From Glutinoglossum americanum (lineage: Eukaryota; Ascomycota; Geoglossomycetes; Geoglossales; Geoglossaceae): a DNA stretch of 64,000 bases. A model generated the notes under the pieces. The model was not told the DNA's origin and did not search any database. It saw nothing but the letters and a program-made list of their open reading frames with translations. This document shows positions 34,101-45,766 of this stretch, piece after piece. A program made the translations under genes and the position numbers. The stretch is from the NCBI GenBank assembly GCA_020080175.1, contig JAGHQL010000010.1:1-64000 (forward strand). Direction: 5' to 3'. The stretch's first letter is position 1. Every line of letters begins with the position of its first letter.

Positions 34101-36451
34101 TTAGCTGCATAGTGTTGTATAACCCCTTCAAAGCCGTAAAACTTGAAATTGTCATGGCAGCCACTGCAGAGGAAAAGCTCCTTGCGGTAGTGCTCTGTCA
34201 GCGGCTTGATTTTGGTGTCGAATACCCATTTCATATTCTCCAATATCAATTTTCGTGTTGGAGGGGCGTCAGGGTGATCCCTCCTTGGTTCCTCCCCAGC
34301 TGCGCGGGTTGTGACATCGTCTCTAGCGATATGTGCGTAGAATCTCTGGCGAACATGAACTAGAACATCTGCGGCAAAATTCGGGCTGTTCTCTTTCGAT
34401 ATCAACTCGCCTCCTTTCCATTTGTCCTTTATTATCTCATCCGCGTAACGGCCGATTCGGTCACGGATTGGTTGTTGCACTTCATCCCACTCTCTATCCA
34501 TGACTTCTTTAGCTTCTTTCACCTTAGCCTCCATCTGACGTCTCTCCTCAAACTTCTGTTGGTAGAGCTGGCTCTGTAAAACACGTTCTTTCTCCCGCTT
34601 CTCAGCTGCGTCACGTTGAACAAGAATGCGAGGCTTCAAAACTTCCCAAGCCTGATCTGTCAAGGGAGCAGAGATTTGTAAGGCTGCCTGAAAAGCCTCA
34701 ACATGATTGAGAACAGCAGGTTCAAGAGGAGGACTGAATTCAAGGCAACGCCTTTCAATCTCTAGCCGTCTGAGCGCTTTACGTTCGTTGACCTCCTGAA
34801 TCGTCAAATGCTTAGAGTATCCATGCGATGGATGCCCATGTCCAGCATTTACAGGAGAGGCGGCTAGTCGTTGGGGAGGGACCGACGCTTTCGATATCAA
34901 ATGAATTAGTACTAGAGTCCGAAGACTTGAAGGGCTAGAAGGAACTTCTTTCCAACTTACAGGTTCCCATGTGAACACTAGGTGAACGAAACTCAAGTGT
35001 CGGCTGACCTTCCCCGCCCGAAGCACCGCCACTCACCGAAGCGTGAACAGCATTGCTTTGTTTCACAATATCATGACGCATAGTCGCTTGAAGAGTTGCC
35101 GCTGTAGCGCTCTTCGGAACCAGCGCCGAGAGACCCTTCAATCCGCCTTTTGCTTCCCACCTTTCACACCGCATAGAATCGCTCCTTCTTTCCTTGCCTA
35201 GCCCGTCTAGGCCTTTAAACCACTCCTCGCCTGCAGCATTGCCTAGAGCCATGACTTCCTCAAATTTACGCTTAATATCCTCAATGTGGGGCTTGTAGAA
35301 GTGTTTTGTCATCTGAATTGTCAGGGGCGGGGTAGAATTCTGTAGTAATGTAGGTGTGATCACCTGGAGGTCGGGAGTGAGGAAGATGAAAGGGAGAGCG
35401 GGGAGTAAGGGAGAGGGAAAGGAGGATGACATCAAAACGGAGACGTCCTATTAAGAGAGGTTAGTTCATCAGACCATGTCACAGCACTCGAGCCACCAAC
35501 CTTTTCGGACCGTTCCTGTAGACAAGTACCACAGCTGCGAACTCCAAACTGCCAAATAATCTTCACACCACTTTCTCCTGGACCAGGTTCAAATTGATTT
35601 TCCGCTGTACTACCTGTCGCCGACGAACCAGGCTTTCCGCAGAATTGGCATGCCCGACCGTACAGTAGCTTCCACATGTCTAACTCTGACATACCAAACG
35701 GAGGCCTCGGCAAGTCAGGATGAAACATTTTGCGAGACGCCGACCAGATGAAATCTGCATCTAGCACCCGTAGAATCGCGTTCCGGCTACTGGCAGTTGA
35801 CAGTCGTTTTGCATCATTCATCGATGGAGTCAGGAACTCGTTGAACATATGGTTAACACGCATAAGAGACGCAAGATCCCTCGGTGGAACCAAAGTAAAC
35901 ACATAGTGCCATACTTCTGACGGCATGTCGGATTTATCCTGCAGAATACTTCCGGCTGCGTCCCGGAAGGGCTCCATGTCAGCATAATTTGCTACGGCCA
36001 TGTCGCCTGAGTGGTCGATTTTCACTCGTTTGTTCGAATTCGATTGACCTGGAGAATTTTGTGACGAGGTGGAAGATCGAAAGTCTACACCATTCGTTGG
36101 TATCCGAGTCTCTTCTCTTTCATGTTTTCGCTTCCCCCGTAGGCTGGGATCTACGCACTCTCCGGCAAATCCGGATTGGCATATGGTCTCTGCATCTGGC
36201 ATGTAGTTCTTTCCACTACCAGAGTCAAGCGTGGCAGAAGATCCATCGGACTGGTGTTCAGGATCTGAAGGACGACACCCTTTCGTGATCAGCGAACGAG
36301 GCTCATCTCTATCCGGCATCCTGCTGTCGCCTTCTTCATCCGAAGAACAGTGAGCCCCACTCTGATGTGATGGCAACGACAAGGAAGAGTCCAAACCATG
36401 TCCAGCATCCAGGGAGGATCCATTCCGCACGGCACTTCCGCGAGAATCCAT
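31187..36451 (-). CDS. Very large F-box-like / zinc-site protein (DUF7892-type)
   Basis: Three exons (36451-35501, 35447-34961 and 34911-31187; introns 53 and 49 bases) give 1720 residues. After a disordered leader, an F-box-like segment lies at about 173-215 (MPSEVWHYVFTLVPPRDLA). Two CxxC pairs follow at about 265-310 (CQFCGKPG and CGTCLQ). A long charged helical region follows. C2H2-like sites lie near 728-750 (CSGCHDNFKFYGFEG, then QHYAAKH) and near 1053-1110 (CKSC, then HFQTFH). Between them is a Pro/Gln/Gly repeat of GPQ and FQG units. The last 500 residues are rich in Arg, Glu and Tyr with RS/RE character, as in RNA-processing proteins. F-box plus zinc pairs recalls the fungal DUF7892 group. 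A role as a substrate adaptor or in RNA metabolism is speculation. Confidence 0.8.
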
Positions 36452-37506
36452 TTCCGGTCCCTGGCGTTGGCCTTATGTGTCGCGGTTAGAGTAGACGAAG
36501 AAAAGTGTAGGAAACAAGATGACCACGTTATTCTCCCGCCAGGCTAGAGGAAGGTGACATATAAAGAGACGCGCTCCCTGGCTACACCAGAAACGAGTAC
36601 AGATCCGAAAAGGAATCAGTGTCGAAGCCTAGAGATCGAACCTGGGCGATCTCCGCGATAGCACTGTTGGGTAGATTGTACAGGAGGTTGAGGACTAGGA
36701 GTCTAGAAGGAGTAACGGAGGGGCTAATAGTATCGTTTGACGACAGGCTCGCCAAAAGATCTAGATCCAGATTTAATCCAAGAAAAGGAAGGACCCTCAA
36801 GAGAGAAAACAAGCCGCAAGCTGCATTTCAACAGCCGGCTGACTAGGAAGGATAGATTAAGAGTAGCCAGCGGGAACGAGAAGTGAAGAGAACGAGTGAA
36901 CCACTTCAGATGAGAGAGTTTTAGTATGAGGATGAGGGGATTGAGGGTGGGAGGAGTTGACGAAAGAGTAGTGGGTATGTATGGCGGTTGATGTTTTCAA
37001 TGGTGGAGGGACAAGGATCGCCTCATTCTTTCGCTGGCCAGATGAGTGGCTGGGGAGGCTTCAAATTTCAAGGCTGATCGGCTGTGGGGGCGAAAGACCG
37101 AGCGACGGGTCGGCGCCTTCGCCTTAGTAAGCATTCACGCACCGAAGGCCAATCCACAGCGACGGTGAAAGCGGCAACAGCACTAACGTCAGCGGGCCTC
37201 CCACCCACGCATCCAGCAAGTATCAACGCATCAGCCTCCCCACTCAAATACATCAGGATACGTTCAATAGTCATAAACCAGGTACACCAGGTACGCTCAC
37301 TTCCGGCGCTGGCAGTACGGACGGTGCATACATATAAACTTGGCAAAATAGGTGGAGAAGCGGCAACAAGCTCCGTGCAACCCACCAGATTCAATTCACT
37401 GCCATTGCAGTCTGCGCACAAACACATCAGAAAACGCGCAAGCCGCGAGCTTATTCACTAACCTCAATCACAGCATCTACCATCGTCTCGAAGAAACGTT
37501 GGAGCG
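36452..37506. promoter_or_regulatory. Divergent promoter F-box protein / ABP1
   Basis: About 1.05 kb lies between two start codons pointing away from each other. Open frames at 37068-37461 on both strands overlap each other and are not protein-like. The last 80 bases before ABP1 are CA-rich, as fungal 5' UTRs often are. Confidence 0.4.
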
Positions 37507-40242
37507 ATGGCTGCCTTGAACTTATCGACCAACGGCCCCTCAATAACACGGAGCTACCAATCCGTCGTCAATTCCAATCCTCCTACAGGGCCGGCGGCCA
37601 GCTCGCAAACTTACGGACAGTGGGCTATCCTCTCGGTATCTGCACCACTGGTAAACGCATTCACCCAAGATGCTGGAGGAAAGGAGAGTGTGCTCAAAGT
37701 ACAGAGTACTGGTGGTAAGAACTCCACAGAAATAGGATCTGCACCAGGGCTGGCAAAGAGCAAAAGTCTATAGATGCTAGAATTTAGCTAATTTAAGGTT
37801 ACGGCACAGAGGGAGAACTGGCCGATCTAATAGATGAGCTTTCGGATGGAAGAATCCAGTTTGCCTTTGTTAAGGTCAAAGACACGAACACTGCTTTGCC
37901 GAAATTTGTACTCATTGGATGGGTGCGTAGAAATTTCAAAACTACTGGGGTGATACACACCTACTAACGCTCGAGTAGTGTGGAGAAGGTGTCCCAGAAC
38001 GGACCAAGGGTTATTTCACCAGTCACTTAGCAGCTGTCTCTAGGATTCTACACGTAAGCGTGAAGACTATCCAAATGGGCCTCGCACTAACATTCGCAGG
38101 GTTATCACGTTCAAATCACTGCACGTTCAGACCGGGACCTTACGCCAGAGGGCATTATACAGAAGGTCGCCGATGCTTCAGGCTCCAAGTATTCATCTAC
38201 CACGACACCCGGATTAAGCGGCCCACCTCCGCCGATTGCTTCAAAGCCCGCATTTACCCCAACACGGGTTGGAGGAGGTGGTGGCGGTTTCAATCCGCTC
38301 TCAGGGTCACGACCTAAACCGGCTACTTCCAAGGACAGAAATACGGACGACGACGGATGGGGTGAAGACGCTCCGCCAGTCACACGGACACAGCTTGAGA
38401 AAGTTCAATCTGCATACCGGCCAACCAAGGTTAATATGAGCGAGCTCACTGCGCAGAAGCAAGAGCCTTCCCGATTCAGCCCCAGTGGTGCAGAGGATGG
38501 CAATGAGACACCCGGTGTAGTGAAAGGCACTTACCAACCTGTTGGAAAGGTTGACATTGCTGCGATCCGCCGACAAGCCCACCAGTCAGGATCTTCCGCG
38601 GACGATAGGCCCACAGTGGTGAAGGGCGCGTATGAGCCTGTTGGTAAAGTTGACATTGCAGCCATACGCGCAAAGGCGCAACCGAGGCCATCGGAAAGTA
38701 GCTGGTCTCCGCCGAGCAACGTGCCGCCAGCGACAACTGGTAGACCAGCCCAGAGCAGCGATGGCAGTGCATCTAAGTCGCTATTCCCGCAACCGGAACG
38801 CCTCACTACTCTCGTGAAGCCTAAAGTTGTAAATCGGTTTGGATCCGGTGCAAATTCATTTGCTGGCACTAAGGCACCATTGCCAGGAGCCTTCGGCCTC
38901 GAATCAAGCCCAGCGCCAGCTGCCCCTGTCGGTGCGGCAAGCAGAACCTTTGCAGATGAGGGCGGGAAAACCCCTGCTCAGATCTGGGCAGAGCGTAAGG
39001 CTCGAGAGCGCGGTCTTAGCGGAGCCGGCGAAAACCCGCCTACTTCTGGCATTGGTGTAGCCACTTCCCCAATAGAAAAACAAAAGAGCGGAGGCGAGTG
39101 GAAGAGTGGCTACAGCGGAAAGAGCTGGGCCCCAATTCAAACCAATACCACTGGCCGATCCTCAGGAAGTAGTGGTATAGGCCAGCAACGCACAGGGCCG
39201 GATGAGCAAGTACACGATGAACCTCTAGTTTCCCCTGCCGGAGGCATCGGTGCTTTGCGCGATCGCTTCAAGGGCGCTGCGCCGATGGGTGCACCCCCAA
39301 TTCCATCACAGGAGCGATCTGTGCCAAGCCCGCCCCCTCTTGACGTCTCCAGCAAGCCTAATGCCGGCGGTGTCCATGGCGGCGTCGCAATTCCGGGTTT
39401 GCCTATAAGACCATCTCAGTCGGCTTATGAAAGGGAGGAGGAAGAAGTTCGACACCACACCCCAGCCGCCCCGCCACCGCCTGCACAACGGATAAGTCCA
39501 TCACCATCGCCGCCAAGATCCCCATCGCCGATTCGCATCGCTCAGCCCATTGCTCGGAGCGAAGAAGCTAGGATTGAGTCCCCCGCGGAGCGGTCAGCCC
39601 CCAAAGCATTGCCTGCTGAATCTTTATCCCAGTCTGCACTAGACGAAACGCATCTAGCTGACGAATCCGGAGGCTACGGGCCCGCCCACGGAGCAACTGA
39701 ACCTACAGCCGCAGCTTCCTTTGACCATATTCAGCCCCCTACTGGTTTAGAGGAGGGAGGCGGGAAGCGTGCACTTGTTCAGTTCGACTACGAGAAAGCC
39801 GAGGACAATGAGCTCGAACTCAAAGAAGGAGAGTATGTTACAGATATCGATATGGTTGATGTAGACTGGTGGATGGGCAGGAATTCGAAAGGCGAGACTG
39901 GATTGTTCCCAGCAAGCTATGTAGAGCTAGTTGAGGACTTGGCAGGGCAACCCAAACCCGACGAAGACGAGAGCCACGCCGAGCCTTCGATTGTCGTACC
40001 TGCTCCAAATGCCGGTAAATTGGCGATTGCCATTTATGATTATGAGGCGGCTGAAGACAATGAGCTAAGCTTTGCGGAGGGCACTAAAATTACGGGCATT
40101 GTATGTTCCTCGCGCTCATTCACCCGAAAATCGTCACTAACACCATAATTCGCAGGAGTTTCCAGATGATGACTGGTGGTTTGGAGAGGCGGGGGGTAAA
40201 TCAGGATTGTTCCCAGCAAACTATGTCGAGCTGCAGAAGTGA
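37507..40242 (+). CDS. ABP1: Actin-binding protein Abp1 (drebrin-like)
   Basis: Abp1 binds filamentous actin at cortical patches, stimulates Arp2/3 and recruits endocytic kinases and other partners. Five exons (37507-37714, 37798-37922, 37979-38053, 38100-40100 and 40156-40242) give 831 residues. The ADF-H domain, about 1-150, contains YGQWAILSVSAPLVNAF, YGTEGELADLIDEL and GEGVPERTKGYFTSHL. A duplicated element PVGKVDIAAIR occurs near residues 275-315, separated by about 26 residues. A Pro-rich disordered middle follows. Two SH3 domains end the protein, at about 691-746 (ALVQFDYEKAEDNELEL) and 774-831 (AIAIYDYEAAEDNELSF). The last intron splits the second SH3. Budding yeast Abp1 has one SH3; a second one is seen in filamentous fungi. 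Confidence 0.94.
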
Positions 40243-40644
40243 TGTTCTTATACTTTGGTGAGACACAATTTATGGGTAGCATGTCACTGTATCTTCGCCC
40301 ATGCCCAAAGAGCTGAAGGTTGGGAATGCTCTGAGAATTTCAAGCGGCAGTGCTGCCCTAGTTGCGAGGGAATTCGAACAAACAAAGGCGTACGCACGAG
40401 GCACACATTGCCATAGGATAGACTAAGTAAGTAGCTTAAGCCGTAGGGGGGTCGGTATAAGTTCAGTAAATAGTGGAGAGACAGGTTCTCCAAACAAGTG
40501 TTTTTTTTATTATATTCGTGCTTCACAGAAGTAGCGATTAGGTAAGCCATTAATGGTGCTTGGCCTCTCCGATGTCGGCTATCTATCTATTCTCCAACAC
40601 AATAACATCAGCAAGAGCAACTAACAAACTCCACATCACCGGTC
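40243..40644. promoter_or_regulatory. Gap ABP1 / GRX4
   Basis: The 402-base interval lies between two plus-strand genes. It contains the ABP1 3' end, a short T-run near 40501 and the GRX4 promoter. No distinct element was recognised. Confidence 0.35.
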
Positions 40645-41624
40645 ATGTCTCAGGTGCACGATATCACCACTGATGTCTCCTTCCATCACTATATTGACGC
40701 CCTCCCTTCGACTTCCCTCATAGTCCTCAATTTCCATACTCCCTGGGCTGCGCCCTGTGCACAAATGTCCTCGGTACTTTCTGCATTAGCGGCTTCTTAC
40801 CCTCCAGCGTCGCCACCGTTGATATCTTTCTTCAGCATCAACGCTGAAGAACTCCCAGATATCAGCGAGGAATACGATGTCTCTGCCGTCCCATTTTTGG
40901 TGTTACTTCGCGACAAGAAGGTCCTCGAAACTTTAAGTGGGAGCGATGCCGCCAAGCTGAGGGATGCGGTAGAGCGACATGCGGGGAAAGGTACCTCAAC
41001 TGCAGCGAAAGCCGCCTTACCGCCGCTGCAGAAAGTCGAGACGCCAACGGCTACGGATACAATTGGCGTGGCAGCCACAGCTGGCCAGCACAACCAGGTA
41101 CCTTCAGATGGCGGCCCAGCAACCACCCTTGCCTCTACATCGGCAACAGGAGATGCTGGCTCCACGGGAGAGAATTCTCTGCACTCTCGGCTAACCTCAT
41201 TGGTGTCAGCAGCGCCCGTGATGCTGTTTATGAAAGGCACACCTAGCACCCCACAATGCGGATTTTCTAGACAGGTTGTGGCTCTACTACGAGCACACGA
41301 GGTGCGATACGGTTTCTTTAACATCTTGGCAGACGACGAAGTCAGGCAGGGTTTGAAAACGTTCGCAGATTGGCCGACATTCCCCCAGTTGTGGGTTGCC
41401 GGGGAACTCGTGGGGGGCCTAGATATTGTAGGTTGCTTCTCATCCCACCAAGACCATCGGCTGGCTAAGTCAGCGTTGCCACACTCCCAACACTGATATT
41501 TGTAATACAGGTGAAGGAAGAATTTGAAAACGATCCTGAATTTTTGAAGGACTATGCGGTGAAACCAAACGGAGGCTCGACTGCACTACATACAACCACC
41601 GCTACAGCAAATACATCGACATAA
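40645..41624 (+). CDS. GRX4: Monothiol glutaredoxin Grx3/Grx4-type
   Basis: This family binds a bridging [2Fe-2S] cluster with glutathione. It reports iron status to transcription factors and delivers iron in the cytosol and nucleus. Two exons, 40645-41427 and 41511-41624, give 298 residues. The N-terminal thioredoxin-like domain has WAAPC at residues 34-38. A linker of about 70 residues rich in Ala, Thr and Ser follows. The glutaredoxin domain has MLFMKGTPSTPQCGFS, with the cluster ligand Cys205. It continues TFADWPTFPQLWVAGELVGG and then GLDIVKEEFEND, which spans the 83-base intron. A short Thr-rich tail ends it. The length is above the yeast 244-250 because of the linker and tail. Confidence 0.94.
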
Positions 41625-43103
41625 CCCAGGCACTAGTAACATATAACCTTTCTCGGAATGGCTACTCACCCAACGGTAATTCCCACATCACTGCAAGGGT
41701 GAATGAGAAAAGCTGGCGAGCGCATCGGACGTTTCATGGGAATGAGCAATAGAATTAGCAATCCTCAGGTGTCCATGATGGTCAGTCATTAGTAATAAGT
41801 GACTAGATCAACAACGACCGCCCAAAAAACAAAACCGCAACATCTCCTGGAAGGAATTCCGTCCGCCAGCACAGAAGACCCACCCTTTGGCTTAACTAGT
41901 GCTAAATGCTATAAACCAGATAAGCCAGATAAGCCAGATGTGTCCAAACAAGGGCGTTCCACAACCAATCAGCAGAGCGATTTGAAAAAAAACCCCCAAT
42001 GAAAAAGACCCAGTCCATAATAACCAAGGATTCCGAGTAATACTGTAGAACCATACCAGACCCTTTCATACAACATACGGGAGCATGTTGCAGGATACAT
42101 GATCTGTTCCACATCCCGTATCCAACAGAGAAGCACGTGAGCGATCGCGATATCTCAGCCTCCACGACGAGGCTGTTGGGAACAGAGTACGAGAGAGTGA
42201 GGCAGATCACAAATCATGTAGTAGGCTTTCCCTCTCTCTAGCTGACCGGAGGCTCAGACACACTGATATTGGGGCGCCAAAGCCTCCAGGGCTTCCTTCG
42301 CAAGCCTGAGCAGTGCGGTGACAACAAACATCAGATTGCCCAACGGTTCCCGCATTCAACCATACCCGAAGACAAGGCACAGCCTGACCTCCATGCACTA
42401 AGGAATGCATCCGCGCCTGCGAACGGATGTACCTACATGGTTACCAAGGTGGTCGTGACGCCTCGCTTTTTTCGCCTCGGGCATCTGTTTCTGCCTGCAG
42501 ACACCGCGCCTCCTGCTCTCAAGGACGTCCATTCAATGAGCTTGCTCTCTGGGTGTTCGGATAGCGGATGAAGGTGTGCTCCGCCATTCCCTCTCTTGAT
42601 GAAAGGTGATTTTTGAGGGCGCCCCCTCACTGTTGCCTTCGTCCTGACTCCATCATCGAACTCCCAGCCAACCTCAAACATTGTTTCGCGCGCGTGCGCC
42701 CCCACCCCAATAACACTTTTGTACATATACAGCCTTAAAAAGTCCAAATATCACCACCGAGAGGCAGAACGTCGTGCTGCGGCCGGCCTGCGTTTATTCG
42801 TATTCACGAGGAGTGCTAATCCCGCCCCACTTTGTCGATGCCCTATATCTCTCATTTTCGTTGACTATATAAATTTACACTGGCCCCCCTTCGGGATGCG
42901 TTATCTCTACATAATATAGTTTCTAACTCACTACCTCTTAGCGATCTCCCTGCCTTCTCCGAGCTAAATATTAAATACTAACATTGTTCTTATTCCATCC
43001 GCCCTCAAATTCGTGGAATAAATAAGCGTTCCTCTTGTGAATTACACCACCATAACAAGCCACAAGGGTACCAGGACATACACACTTATACACAAACACT
43101 ACA
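41625..43103. promoter_or_regulatory. Gene-free interval, 5' flank of the unknown 189-residue gene
   Basis: No protein-like frame occurs in this 1.5 kb. A short direct repeat of AGATAAGCC units lies near 41917-41940. A TATATAAA at 42866-42873 sits about 230 bases before the next start codon. The last 150 bases are CA- and CT-rich, as in a 5' UTR. Confidence 0.35.
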
Positions 43104-43725
43104 ATGAGTAGCGGTTACCACCAACAATCTTACGGGTCACACGGAAGTCAGGGCTATGTGTATGCCGGACCCTCCCAGTCCGCCCAACCAAGCAATACGG
43201 GAATGCAGTATACCAGGCAGAGTACTCACTCTTGGCCCAATTGCCCCCCTGGCCTTTCACCGTATGACATCGCTCCGCGGGTCGGTGGCCCGAGGTATCC
43301 GGATAGTCTAGAGGGAGGAGGTCCGGCGAGCGGACCCCACGCCTCAAGAACACAGATGCCGACGAGCAACTATACTTATAGGGTTAGTTGGCCAACATAT
43401 GCCTTATTACTTACTACGGCTAACACGTCTGCAGGGTGGCCCAGATGTCCGGCAACCTCTGGCTGAGCTGGGAGTTGAAGGGCCAGTAAGCCGCATAGTG
43501 TATGAGGAGACGATGTTACGAGACTGTGCACCAAAAGTTCGCTTCCTTCAGGAATCGGCGCTACAGGAACGACTCTTCCGGGGCTCTGGCTCGCGAGGCA
43601 GCAGCGGATATGGTTCTCACAGTCCGGCCCAGACAACGATGCCCGATACACGTGGCCCTTCAACTGGCTATGTCTACCCCCAATCCCAATACAGGTCCAC
43701 CGGAGATCGTCATCCTTCCCGGTAA
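43104..43725 (+). CDS. Unknown Ser/Gly/Tyr-rich small protein
   Basis: I do not recognise this gene. Two exons, 43104-43382 and 43435-43725, with a 52-base intron in phase 0 give 189 residues. The N-terminus is Ser/Gly/Gln/Tyr-rich (MSSGYHQQSYGSHGSQGYVY) and resembles low-complexity, self-associating segments. The middle has one charged, probably helical segment, VYEETMLRDCAPKVRFLQES. The C-terminus is again Ser/Gly/Tyr-rich and ends DRHPSR. A clean in-frame intron, a TATA-like box and a CA-rich leader support the gene. There is no signal peptide or membrane helix. A decayed minisatellite starts about 45 bases after the stop. Confidence 0.6.
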
Positions 43726-45766
43726 GACAAGAGCATCAATATAGTTCCTCACACACACAAGTCACCAATCACCTCTACATATCTTCTGGAAACTTCTACC
43801 ACGACACCATGAGTCGACCAACCAAGTTTATTAGATGTCTCTACATACCCTTCGGGATATCATCACGGAGCATCATCACAAGTCCACCAAATATCTCTAC
43901 ATACGCTTCAGGATATCACCACGGAGCATCGTGATCACAAGTCTATCAAACATCTCCCCACAATCCTCTGGATATCATCACGGAGCATCATCACAAGTCT
44001 ATCAAATACCCCTACATAACCCCTCTGGATTGGATGTCGCCACGGAACACCATCACAAAGTTTTATCAAAGCATCTCTACATACCCTTCCGGATATTTTC
44101 TGCCGCGAACACCAACGAAAACATCACCCAACCAAACATTCCTACATTCCTACTTAAACCCCAGGGTATTTTTTTTTTTTTACCACGACATCATGGAGGA
44201 CCCGCGTAAAGTTATGGAGCATCTTCTGCATATCTTCCCGGGAAATATCGTTTTCACCCGCAGCCACGGGAGCACCAGGACCGAACGAAATATTCAACCA
44301 TTTTTCTTATTTTTTTTATTTTTTTTTCCACCTTTCTGCTCTTCTCGGGGGGTTGGCATCAGATGACGTAGGGTAAAACGGCGACTGCTCAGGGTGCCCG
44401 GTCCCCCCTTCGATTCCACACGCACTCGAATCGCGTTGATCATGGTTTCCTTGCTCATCCATTATCGTGTACTCTTCACTTCAATCTCTCTCCACGATCG
44501 ATTCTCGCGTAGTTCCCTATTATGTCAGCGTTTCTCCCTTTCCCTTCCTCCGGTTATCTTTCTTCGTCTGATCAATGCCAACATGTAATCGCTTGCCTCT
44601 CGCCTGCTTTGATATGACTCTCCCTATCTTCCCTCCCGCTTGGCAACCGTGTATGTACCGCATGTACTTTCCTGACAACAGAGTTTTTTTTGGGGGATTT
44701 TCATTTCCAGGATTTTTCTTAGTCTCTGTTGGGAGTTTGCGGTGGGTCGACGATGGGATGGGGTGGGGTGCGATGGGATGGGATGGGTTTCTTGGCGCAG
44801 ACGCGGGTCTTTGCATGTACTCTACATCACTTCGATTGCTCATAAGAATCAAACCGATTTTTATGGTTTTTTCCGTCGCCTTCCCTGCCGTGTCGCAGGA
44901 TCTTCCCCCCAAAGTCGCACCCCCATAAATAATTTGTTTTGGCCCCAGACTTTGGGCTCGCGTCGGCTTCCCGCTGCACCAGACAACGAACCCGCCTGCC
45001 GCTTGCCTGCATCTTGCCTGCATCTTGCTCATATCTTGCGTCTAGGGTTTGGCGTTTGGCGTCAGGCGTCAAGCGTTAAGCGTCTGACGATCGGGGATAT
45101 ATCTGTTTTTGGGCTCTCTTTTTTCCTTCTTTTTTTTTTTTTTTCCGAGGGGGAGGGATCTTCGTTTGCATGCAGATGAGACTTGTTTCCGCGAGCTCTC
45201 GCCCAAACACCCTCAAACAACACCCGCTTTCCCTTTCTCCCTGACAAGAAAAGATGAACCAACGCACAAACCCAGCACGGCTGCATAACCCGGATCTTTG
45301 CTCTCTTGCATTCCGGAATCACCTCTTCTTCTTATTCTCCCCGAAACAAGCAAAGCCCATGAATCCAATCACATTGATTTCGTTATTGACAAGCTTGTCA
45401 AGCGACGACGCCAAATACATGTGGATAAATCCTCCATCATGTAACTATGCAAACTTTTTACCAGACCGAAAGGACCGTCAATTATTATGCGGAACGCCCC
45501 ACCGTAATTAGACCATCGACCGCGTCAACAAAACCGAAGCTCCTTTGCAAATGAGTAGAATCTAACCAAGCATGGTGCAGACGAAAGAAAAATGCCAAAG
45601 CGTCTCATCAGGTCCGTGATCCTGGCCCTAACCGCCTGTGTTGGGTGAGATTGCTCGGACGTCCTAAAATTTCGCATTAGTGAGCATTGTCCTACAATCT
45701 TTCATCTGAAATACGCATGTCCAAATAATTGAATTTACCTTTTTTGGCCTTGCCAACTCGCTCATT
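43726..45766. other. Gene-free, repeat-bearing interval
   Basis: This 2.0 kb holds the minisatellite described separately. After it come long T-runs at about 44168-44181, 44304-44328 and 45128-45143, and degenerate short tandem arrays at about 45000-45085. The open frames are repeat-derived or low-complexity. No gene was supported. Confidence 0.4.
43770..44140. repeat. Decayed minisatellite, unit about 56-64 bases
   Basis: Five to six head-to-tail copies share the order CATCTCTACATA, then GGATATCATCACGGAGCATC, then ATCACAAGTCTATCAAA. Copies start near 43832, 43892, 43951, 44007 and 44071, with weaker similarity before the first and after the last. The central copies are the most alike and the ends are more diverged, as expected for an array made by unequal exchange and now decaying. 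Confidence 0.8.

Noticed and set aside
40797-41324. 175-codon minus-strand frame
   Set aside because: It is antisense to the glutaredoxin gene and has no family resemblance.
44520-45322. Overlapping Lys/Arg-rich frames on the minus strand
   Set aside because: They are produced by T-runs and short tandem arrays on the plus strand.
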